From JAHEME01 sp034435035 (GTDB taxonomy: Bacteria > Chloroflexota > Anaerolineae > Aggregatilineales > UBA3940): a stretch of 64,000 nucleotides of DNA. Of the stretch, positions 57,819 through 64,000 are shown piece by piece (within the stretch, counting starts at the first letter, position 1; each line of letters opens with the position of its first letter). Below the pieces are notes generated by a model. It did not search any database and was not told the origin of the DNA. It saw only the letters and a program-made list of their open reading frames with translations. A program made the position numbers and the translations under genes. The DNA is taken from NCBI GenBank assembly GCA_034435035.1, contig DAOTXW010000023.1, positions 124,001 through 188,000 on the forward strand, in the 5' to 3' direction.

Positions 57819-58759
57819 AGCACTTCACCAGGGCGATCGCCGCTCTCTCCCTCGTACTGGTCAGCGCAGGTCTGGCCGGACAGCCTATCGTCCGCGCTGC
57901 GCCGGTCGCGCCGGCACTGTCCATCATAGTTACCCCTACCGATCTGCTGCCCGCCCAGGCCGGTTATGTCTATGTGGGAGGGGCCTACCCGCTGGAGGTC
58001 ACTGTGACGCTGGACGGCGCCCCATTGGAGGTCTTCTGGGGCGGCGATGGCTACCTGGCCATGTTTGCCTTCGGGTTTGATGCCCCGGCTGGCACCCATA
58101 GCCTTGCCGTCGAGGCAGTCAGCCCGATCACCGGCCAGCACGCGCAGCATACTGCAACCATCACAGTAGCCGACTTCCGCTATCCGCTGGAGCAGGTAGC
58201 GCTTCCCTACAAGCTCATCCCCCTGCTGGCCCGCGATCTCAACGAAAACGAGCTGGCCCGGCTGGATGCTATCTACGCAGGCCACAGCACCCAATCGGGT
58301 CTGGACTGGCCCTTCGCCCTGCCTGTCCCGGGCGGGATCATCACCTCGCGATTTGGCGGGGACCGCATCTACAATGGCGGGCTATGGGCAGCTCACCATA
58401 CCGGCATCGACTTCCGCCGCGCCGTGGGCGAGCCTGTTCAGGCCACCGCCGATGGCCGGGTGGCTGCCGCCGAGTTCTTTGACGTGCGCGGCAATGTGGT
58501 CATCATCGATCATGGCCATGGCATCTTCTCGCAATATGCCCACCTCTCTGAGTTCTATGTCCAGCCCGGGCAGGTGGTCAGCCGGGGCCAGCTGATCGGC
58601 GCAGCAGGAGCCACCGGCCGCACCAATGGCCCACACCTGCACTTCGAAGTGATCGTCAACGGCATCCCCATCGATCCGGTCCGCTGGTTTGCCCTGGCCC
58701 CTGCATTCGTGCCCCCGCGTGAGGTTAACCCGCAGGATTCGCCCCCTTCCGGGCCGTAA
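57815..58759 (+). CDS. M23-family (LytM) peptidase, exported
   Basis: The 314-residue product starts with a signal peptide (about 1-28, cleavage after VRA) and a beta-sandwich linker (about 30-140). The zinc peptidase domain has HHTGIDF (His195, Asp199) and HLHFE (His274, His276). M23 enzymes cleave peptidoglycan crosslinks or act as amidase activators in the cell envelope. The active-site set is complete, so it should be an active endopeptidase. The start overlaps the hyuA stop (ATGA). With murI and the septum protein it indicates a real peptidoglycan layer. Confidence 0.93.
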   Translation: MKHFTRAIAALSLVLVSAGLAGQPIVRAAPVAPALSIIVTPTDLLPAQAGYVYVGGAYPLEVTVTLDGAPLEVFWGGDGYLAMFAFGFDAPAGTHSLAVEAVSPITGQHAQHTATITVADFRYPLEQVALPYKLIPLLARDLNENELARLDAIYAGHSTQSGLDWPFALPVPGGIITSRFGGDRIYNGGLWAAHHTGIDFRRAVGEPVQATADGRVAAAEFFDVRGNVVIIDHGHGIFSQYAHLSEFYVQPGQVVSRGQLIGAAGATGRTNGPHLHFEVIVNGIPIDPVRWFALAPAFVPPREVNPQDSPPSGP

Positions 58760-58783
58760 CGGCGCTGCGCCCGGCCCGATAAT

Positions 58784-58813
58784 CTGCCTTTTTCCCCCGA
58801 ATCCTGCTATCAT
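58784..58813 (+). promoter_or_regulatory. Promoter of korAB (tentative)
   Basis: CTGCCT at 58784-58789, an 18-nt spacer and TATCAT at 58808-58813 with extended-10 TGC. The -35 match is poor. A GC-rich CGGGCC/GGCCCG repeat around the upstream stop may be the preceding terminator. Confidence 0.5.
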
Positions 58814-58908
58814 ATGGGAAGGTCTTGAAATACGTCAGATTTATCCGATCTTTGCCAGCGCGTTTCGACAGCAGCGCAGCCACCGGTTTCTGTCAGGAGC
58901 AGCAATCG

Positions 58909-60753
58909 ATGAACAAGAAACAGCCCGGGGTTGCTGAGCAGCCCCTCACCCGCACCGAGCACCCTGTGGTTAATGACTTCCAGATCATTGTAGCCACCGT
59001 CAACGGGACAGGCAGCCAGACCGCCAACTCCACCCTGATCCGGGCGCTTTTCCGGATGGGTATCCCCGTCAATGGGAAGAACATCTTCCCATCCAATATC
59101 CAGGGCCTGCCCACCTGGTTTACCATCCGGCTCAGCCGGGATGGCTATGTGGCCCGCCGCGAAAAGAGCGAGGTGCTGGTGGCCATGAACCAGACCACCA
59201 TCGCCGATGACATCGCCGCACTGCCGGCAGGGGGGATCTGCCTGTATCCACAGGAATGGGCAATCCGCCAGGAACGCTCCGATATCCTGTACTTTCCTAT
59301 GCCGGTCAAAGAGCTTCTGGAGACGGCCAGCGTACCTGCCAATCTGCGCGACTACATCGGCAACATGGTGTACGTCGGCGTGCTGGCCTATCTGCTGAAT
59401 ATCGACCTGACAGCCATCGGGGAGGCAGTCAGCTTCCACTTTGGCGGGCGCGATAAGCCGGTCCAGATGAACATGGGCATGGTCAAGGATGCCTTCGCCT
59501 GGGCCGAAGCCCATCTGCCGCGGCAGAACCGCTTCTGCGTCGAGCCAATGACCCGCACGCATGGCAAGATACTGATGGATGGCAACTCAGCGGCAGCCCT
59601 CGGCGCGGTATTCGGCGGAGTCACTTTCGCCGCCTGGTATCCGATCACCCCCTCCACCAGCCTGGCCGATGCGTTGAACGAGTATCTTGGCAAGCTGCGC
59701 CGCGATCCGGAAACCGGGCTGGCCACCTACGCGGTCATCCAGGCTGAAGATGAGCTGGCCGCCGCCGGGATGATTGTGGGCGCGGGCTGGGCTGGCGCCC
59801 GTTCCATGACGGCAACTTCAGGCCCCGGCATCTCGCTGATGACCGAGTTTGCCGGCCTTGCCTACTTCGCCGAAATCCCCGCCGTGATCTGGGATGTGCA
59901 GCGTATGGGTCCGAGCACGGGGCTGCCAACCCGCACCTCACAGGGCGATGTGCTCGCCGCGCACTACCTCGGCCACGGTGACACCCAGCATATCTGCCTG
60001 CTGCCGGCTTCGGTTTCTGAGTGCTTCGAGTTCGGATGGCGGGCCTTCGATCTGGCCGACCGGATCCAGACGCCGGTTTTTGTGCTGAGCGACCTGGATC
60101 TGGGCATGAACCTGTGGATGGATGATCCATTCCCATACCCTGACCAGCCCATTGATCGGGGCAAGGTGCTCAGCGCTGACGAACTGGCCCGGCTGCCATC
60201 CTGGGGGCGCTACCGCGATGTGGATGGCGATGGGATCGCCTGGCGGACGCTGCCGGGCACGCCGCACCGCCAGGCGGCCTATTTCACCCGCGGCACCGGC
60301 CACAATGCAGATGCCGGGTACAGCGAGCGCCCGGACGACTGGGCGACAAATATGGCGCGCCTGCGCGAAAAGTTCCGGACGGCGCGGCAGTTCCTCCCGG
60401 CGCCCGTCATCGATCAGCGCCCCGATGCTCACCTCGGCCTGATCGCCTACGGAACCACGGATCCGGCTATTGTCGAAGGCCGTGACCGTCTGCGTGCGCA
60501 GGGCCTCGAGACCAGCTACCTGCGGGTGCGCGCCCTGCCGCTGGAAGACCACACGCGGCAGTTCATTGAGCAGTATGACCGTGTGGTTGTGGTGGAGAAT
60601 AATACTGATGGCCAGATGGCCCGGATCATCTGCATGGAGTTCCCGGACCTTGCACCGCGCGTGGTATCGCTGGCCTTCTCGAACGGTCTGCCCCTGTCAG
60701 CTCGCTGGCTGACAGAGTCGCTGTTGGCAATGGAAAGCGAGGGAGTCAAGTGA
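58909..60753 (+). CDS. korA: 2-oxoacid:acceptor oxidoreductase, fused gamma-alpha subunit
   Basis: With the beta subunit it oxidatively decarboxylates a 2-oxoacid (2-oxoglutarate most likely) to acyl-CoA with ferredoxin as acceptor. The 614-residue product has an N-terminal gamma domain (about 20-190, GTGSQTANSTLIRALFRMG, IFPSNIQGLP). The alpha/pyrimidine-binding region follows (AAWYPITPSTSLADALNEY, MTATSGPGISLMTEFAGLAYFAEIPAV), then a transketolase C-terminal-like domain (RVVVVENNTDGQMARII). No ferredoxin-like delta subunit is encoded, so electrons go to a free ferredoxin. ATG 58909 follows GGAG at 9 nt. The stop overlaps the korB start (GTGA). Confidence 0.93.
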   Translation: MNKKQPGVAEQPLTRTEHPVVNDFQIIVATVNGTGSQTANSTLIRALFRMGIPVNGKNIFPSNIQGLPTWFTIRLSRDGYVARREKSEVLVAMNQTTIADDIAALPAGGICLYPQEWAIRQERSDILYFPMPVKELLETASVPANLRDYIGNMVYVGVLAYLLNIDLTAIGEAVSFHFGGRDKPVQMNMGMVKDAFAWAEAHLPRQNRFCVEPMTRTHGKILMDGNSAAALGAVFGGVTFAAWYPITPSTSLADALNEYLGKLRRDPETGLATYAVIQAEDELAAAGMIVGAGWAGARSMTATSGPGISLMTEFAGLAYFAEIPAVIWDVQRMGPSTGLPTRTSQGDVLAAHYLGHGDTQHICLLPASVSECFEFGWRAFDLADRIQTPVFVLSDLDLGMNLWMDDPFPYPDQPIDRGKVLSADELARLPSWGRYRDVDGDGIAWRTLPGTPHRQAAYFTRGTGHNADAGYSERPDDWATNMARLREKFRTARQFLPAPVIDQRPDAHLGLIAYGTTDPAIVEGRDRLRAQGLETSYLRVRALPLEDHTRQFIEQYDRVVVVENNTDGQMARIICMEFPDLAPRVVSLAFSNGLPLSARWLTESLLAMESEGVK

Positions 60754-61787
60754 GCGTCACCCCTGCCCGCATTAACGAAATCGGCCTGGAACGCGGCGAC
60801 TATGCCGGCAATCCTTCCACCCTGTGCAAGGGTTGCGGCCACAACTCTATCTCCAATCAGATCATCGCGGTGGCCTTCGAACTGTCGATCCCGCCGCACC
60901 GGGTGATCAAGCTGAGCGGCATTGGCTGTTCCAGCAAATCCCCCGCCTATTTCCTCAACCAATCACACGGCTTTAACGGCCTGCATGGGCGGATGCCATC
61001 CGTCGCGACCGGCGCGATGATGGCTAACCATACTCTGATGGCTATCGGTGTCAGTGGGGACGGCGACACGGGAAGCATCGGTATGGGCCAGTTCAAGCAC
61101 ATCATCCGCCGGAATGTCCCTATGGTCTACATTGTGGAGAACAACGGTGTATACGGGCTGACCAAAGGGCAATTCTCAGCCACATCCGATGAAGGGCTGC
61201 AGCTCAAGTATGCCGGCGTGCAGAAGTTGCCGCCGATCGATCTGTGCCTGGAGGCGCTGGCAGCCGACGCGACCTTTGTGGCGCGTTCCTTCGCCGGGGA
61301 TGCCCGGCAGGTACGCGAACTGCTCAAAGCCGCGCTCAGCCACCGTGGCACCGCGCTGCTGGATATCATCAGCCCGTGTGTGACCTTTAATAATGAAGAA
61401 GACTCGCCCAAGAGCTACGCATACGGCAAAGAGCATGAGGCGCCGCTGCAGGAGCTGACCTATATCCCGGCCTTCGACGAAATCCAGGTTGACTACGAGC
61501 CCGGGCAGGAGCAGGTGGTTGAACTGCACGACGGTTCAGCCATCCTGCTGAAGAAGCTGGATCCCTCGCACGATCCGACCAATCGTATGGAGGCCATCAC
61601 ACTGCTGGAGAGAGCGCGGCGCGAAGGCAAGTTCCTGACTGGCCTGATCTTCGTAGACCGGAGCCGGCCGTCATTTGAGGAAACGCTGGAGATGGTCGAT
61701 ACGCCGCTGGTGCATCTGAGGCCCGAGCAGATCAGGCCTTCACGGGAGGCGCTGGAGGGGTTTATGCAGGGGGTCTTTCGCGCCTGA
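60750..61787 (+). CDS. korB: 2-oxoacid:acceptor oxidoreductase, beta subunit (TPP-binding)
   Basis: The 345-residue product binds thiamine diphosphate and an iron-sulfur cluster. It has CKGCGHNSISNQI near residue 26 (Cys26, Cys29 for the cluster), a TPP Mg-binding region GVSGDGDTGSIG, and VENNGVYGLTKGQFSATS. GTG start, 4-nt overlap with korA, so a fixed stoichiometry is likely. Substrate could be 2-oxoglutarate, pyruvate or branched-chain 2-oxoacids; the fused gamma-alpha layout is shared by several of these. It ends shortly before the tRNA-His promoter. Confidence 0.95.
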   Translation: MSVTPARINEIGLERGDYAGNPSTLCKGCGHNSISNQIIAVAFELSIPPHRVIKLSGIGCSSKSPAYFLNQSHGFNGLHGRMPSVATGAMMANHTLMAIGVSGDGDTGSIGMGQFKHIIRRNVPMVYIVENNGVYGLTKGQFSATSDEGLQLKYAGVQKLPPIDLCLEALAADATFVARSFAGDARQVRELLKAALSHRGTALLDIISPCVTFNNEEDSPKSYAYGKEHEAPLQELTYIPAFDEIQVDYEPGQEQVVELHDGSAILLKKLDPSHDPTNRMEAITLLERARREGKFLTGLIFVDRSRPSFEETLEMVDTPLVHLRPEQIRPSREALEGFMQGVFRA

Positions 61788-61806
61788 TCCGGCCACGGGC
61801 CGAAAC

Positions 61807-61835
61807 TTGCCCCTCGCCTGCCTGCACGCTACAAT
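61807..61835 (+). promoter_or_regulatory. tRNA-His promoter
   Basis: TTGCCC at 61807-61812, a 17-nt spacer and TACAAT at 61830-61835, 12 nt before the tRNA. Confidence 0.75.
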
Positions 61836-61846
61836 AAGCGCCATAC

Positions 61847-61919
61847 GGTGGCTGTAGCTCAATGGCAGAGCGCTGCACTGTGGCTGCAGATGTTGTGGGT
61901 TCGAGCCCCACCAGCCACC
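61847..61919 (+). tRNA. tRNA-His (anticodon GTG)
   Basis: Acceptor GTGGCTG pairs with CAGCCAC; a genomic G-1 (61847) faces discriminator C73, the identity pair of tRNA-His. The anticodon stem CTGCA/TGCAG holds loop CTGTGGC with GTG. The CCA end is not encoded (CT follows C73). Length with G-1 is 73 nt. Confidence 0.97.
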
Positions 61920-61922
61920 CTG

Positions 61923-61969
61923 AAAAGGAATGGGCGGTGCCGGATCATAACGGCCCGCCCATTCCTTTT
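61923..61969 (+). terminator. Terminator of tRNA-His
   Basis: AAAAGGAATGGGCGG pairs perfectly over 15 bp with CCGCCCATTCCTTTT around a 17-nt loop that itself can pair GCCG with CGGC. The T-run is on the plus strand; the matching A-run could also serve minus-strand termination of the small-protein gene. Confidence 0.88.
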
Positions 61970-62040
61970 ATGCAGCTGGCAGACCACCAGTCAGCCCGTA
62001 TGGGAATGATGGGTTTGTATTCCGAAGACCTCAGCCCCTG

Positions 62041-62292
62041 CTACTCGACTTCGATCTTGGCCTTGCGCGGCGTGCGTGCCCTGGCTGTTTCCGCTGCGGC
62101 TTCTCGCCCTTCAAGACGCTCAATTGCGCCGTCAACGACACTGCGCAGCGCCAGAAGTGTCTCGCGCCGGGCTTCCCGGCCATACTTCCAGAAATCATCC
62201 GGGAGCAGGCTCTTCCACTGCCGTGCCATCGCGCGGCCGGCCGCCTTCATATGTTCCCCAAATTCCGATGGTTCCTTCGTTCTGTTGGCCAT
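62041..62292 (-). CDS. Small hypothetical protein
   Basis: An 83-residue, highly charged, mostly helical protein with no membrane segment, signal or cysteine. Features are a central WKSLLPDDFWKYGREARRETLLALRSVVDGAIERLEG and a Lys/Arg/Glu-rich end RTPRKAKIEVE. The pattern recalls small phasin-like or nucleoid-associated helical proteins, but no family was recognised. ATG 62292 was chosen because GGAGGAG lies about 10 nt upstream. It faces the tRNA-His terminator and is transcribed away from hutH. The 224-nt gap to hutH holds only this RBS region and no recognisable element. Confidence 0.65.
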   Translation of the reverse strand: MANRTKEPSEFGEHMKAAGRAMARQWKSLLPDDFWKYGREARRETLLALRSVVDGAIERLEGREAAAETARARTPRKAKIEVE

Positions 62293-62516
62293 AAGGTTGC
62301 TACTCCTCCACACCGTTTCTGGCGAGGTAGGCGCTGCCGCCGAGTATCTGCAACAGGCCTACCCGCTTATTCTATCAACCTATACGATGATCCGCACAGA
62401 AAGTTACGGATGCCGGGTGCGCCACCCTGTCACAGGCCGCCGGGCAGCTGTCAGAAGCTGCCCACAGTGCTAAGATTACAGGCTACAAATACCCGCAATA
62501 TCACCGGAGGGCGGTT

Positions 62517-64000
62517 ATGCGCATTGAGCCAAGTCCTGCTCTGGAACTGGACGGCCATCACCTCGCCCTGGATGCCGTCATCGAGGTAGCCCGGCACAAA
62601 CGCTCCGTCGCGCCGCTGAGGGACGGCACGCCCGCGCACCGCCGGGTGTCCGCCAGTGCCGCATGGGTACGCAGGACGGTCGAAGAGAATGCTCGCCTCG
62701 CGGAATTGGACCTTCCTTCCCGGGCTTACTACGGAATCAATACCGGGTTTGGCATCCACGCAGCTGGCCGCCCCCTCTCTGACCCGGAGCGCATGCGGCA
62801 GACCTCGCGCAAGCTGATCATGAGCCACGCGACCGGCGTCGGTGAGCCTCTGGACGAGGAAATCGTCCGTGCCGCGATGCTGATACGGGCCAACACTCTG
62901 GCGCGCGGCCATTCAGGGGTGAGGCCGGTGGTGATCAACCGGCTGATCGACATGTTGAATCGGGACATCACGCCCGTGGTACCCCGGATGGGTTCGCTGG
63001 GGGCCAGCGGGGACCTTGCGCCCCTGGCGCACCTTGCCCTGGTGTTGAGCCGCCCCCCGGAAAGCATGGCCGGGCTCCCCGCGGCGCCCGGATTCGAGGA
63101 CTGCTGCGGCGAGGCATCAGTTGTGCTGCGCCGGGCTGACCAGCAGGTCGTTGGGCGACGCATCGTCTCCGGCGCGGAAGCTATGCACTGGAACGGCAGC
63201 GATCAGCGCCTGGTGCTGGACGCAAAAGAGGGGCTCGCCCTCAGCAACGGGGCCACTTTCTCCGCAGCCATCGGAGTGCTCGCCGTTCATGATGCTGAAA
63301 ACCTGGTACGCAACGCTGAGATCGCTGTCGCCCTGTGCATGGAGGCCCTGCAGGGGTGCCGGGATGCCTTCCTGCCGCCGATCCACCTGGCCCGTGAACA
63401 TCCAGGGCAGATCGCCAGCGCCGCTAACATCTACGATCTGCTGCGGGACAGCCGGCTGGTTGACGCCGGCGATGTGGATCATGATCCGGAGCGTCAGCCT
63501 CCTCAGGATCCCTATTCTCTGCGCTGTGCCCCGCAGGTGATCGGCGCGGTGCGGGAAGCAGTCGCCGCGGCCCGCCAGATGCTGGAGCGCGAGATCAACG
63601 CCGCCACTGACAACCCGCTGATCTTCGTGGAGCCAGAAGATGGGCTGCAGCGCCAGTACCGGGCCATCTCAGGCGGCAATTTTCATGGGGAGTACGTCGC
63701 CTTCGCGATGGATTTCCTGAGCATCGCACTGACGGAGCTCGGCAGCATTTCCGAAAGGCGGGTATTCTGGCTGCTCAACCGCCACATGTCACGCGGGCTG
63801 CCGAGCATGCTGGTGCAGGGAGATGAGACCCAGATCGACAGCGGCCTGATGATTACCCAGTATGTAGCAGCCTCGCTGGTGTCCCGCTGTAAGACGCTGG
63901 CTCATCCGGACAGCGTTGACTCAATCCCCTCCTCAGCCGATCAGGAAGATCATGTCAGCATGAGCATGAATGCCGGGCTGCATACCCGCGAGATCGTCGA
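62517..64000 (+). CDS. hutH: Histidine ammonia-lyase (3'-truncated by window edge)
   Basis: Deaminates L-histidine to urocanate, the first step of histidine degradation. The open frame covers about 495 residues and continues beyond the window. It has YYGINTGFG, the self-processing MIO cofactor tripeptide Ala163-Ser164-Gly165 in GSLGASGDLAPLAHLA, TDNPLIF and SSADQEDHVSMSMN. The QED segment favours histidine over phenylalanine or tyrosine as substrate. GGAGG lies 6 nt before the ATG. No other hut gene (hutU, hutI, hutF) is in view; they may follow downstream. Confidence 0.93.
   Translation, partial: MRIEPSPALELDGHHLALDAVIEVARHKRSVAPLRDGTPAHRRVSASAAWVRRTVEENARLAELDLPSRAYYGINTGFGIHAAGRPLSDPERMRQTSRKLIMSHATGVGEPLDEEIVRAAMLIRANTLARGHSGVRPVVINRLIDMLNRDITPVVPRMGSLGASGDLAPLAHLALVLSRPPESMAGLPAAPGFEDCCGEASVVLRRADQQVVGRRIVSGAEAMHWNGSDQRLVLDAKEGLALSNGATFSAAIGVLAVHDAENLVRNAEIAVALCMEALQGCRDAFLPPIHLAREHPGQIASAANIYDLLRDSRLVDAGDVDHDPERQPPQDPYSLRCAPQVIGAVREAVAAARQMLEREINAATDNPLIFVEPEDGLQRQYRAISGGNFHGEYVAFAMDFLSIALTELGSISERRVFWLLNRHMSRGLPSMLVQGDETQIDSGLMITQYVAASLVSRCKTLAHPDSVDSIPSSADQEDHVSMSMNAGLHTREIV

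Overview
The window reads as an ordinary chromosomal segment of a moderately GC-rich bacterium. It is densely packed with short gaps, has many ATGA/GTGA/TTGA stop-start overlaps, and frequently uses GTG and TTG starts. The gene mix fits the phylum Chloroflexota best, probably Anaerolineae-like: NurA/HerA, a DUF4349 lipoprotein, a split ThrE-type exporter, long coiled-coil and TPR proteins, a valS T-box, SelB, 7TM-type histidine kinases and ferredoxin-dependent 2-oxoacid oxidoreductase. That placement is inference from gene content only. No prophage, insertion sequence, CRISPR array, integrase or plasmid function was seen.

Layout. 1-3.5 kb: 3' part of gyrA overlapping a sensor kinase. 3.5-5.8 kb, minus strand: rplS, a C26 glutamine-amidotransferase-like hydrolase and murI. 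5.75-8.9 kb: back-to-back promoters, a T-box leader with a GUC specifier, and valS. 8.9-12.7 kb: nurA, an unknown gene and herA. 12.7-16.1 kb: DUF4349 lipoprotein, two-gene ThrE-type exporter and a 2-hydroxyacid dehydrogenase. 16.1-19.3 kb: the two subunits of a class I CoA-transferase-like enzyme on opposite strands around an ADP-ribosylglycohydrolase, then a hotdog thioesterase. 19.3-22.6 kb: membrane Ser/Thr kinase and ftsH. 22.6-27.6 kb: acyl-CoA ligase, coiled-coil protein and selB. 27.6-29.8 kb: groES-groEL with two CIRCE-like operators. 29.8-40.1 kb, minus strand: a close-packed run dnaE, ATP-type pfkA, PPi-type phosphofructokinase, sbcC and a TPR protein. 40.3-43.6 kb: membrane protein, mutM, membrane protein and a NAL1-like serine protease. 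43.6-47 kb, minus strand: tRNA-Leu, a DivIC/FtsB-like protein, a GNAT-like acyltransferase, a GT4 glycosyltransferase and DUF971. 47.1-53.9 kb: lepB, a YgiT zinc finger, ppa and a signalling set (histidine kinase, receiver, receiver-cyclase, GAF protein, lipoprotein). 53.9-58.8 kb: lipB, two HAD phosphatases, an orphan hyuA and an M23 peptidase. 58.9-64 kb: korAB, tRNA-His, a small protein and a 3'-truncated hutH.

The genes suggest a fermentative or facultative heterotroph that handles CoA esters, oxidises 2-oxoacids with ferredoxin, degrades histidine, can run glycolysis with ATP or PPi, and decodes selenocysteine.

The most distinctive signals are regulatory or architectural. They are the T-box riboswitch; two genes that look leaderless, with an extended -10 exactly 6 nt before the start codon; a rplS Shine-Dalgarno separated from its start by a hairpin; a 32-bp perfect palindrome inside selB; doubled CIRCE sites around the groES promoter; and the uncharacterised protein between nurA and herA. 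I did not find an obviously new defence or mobile system.
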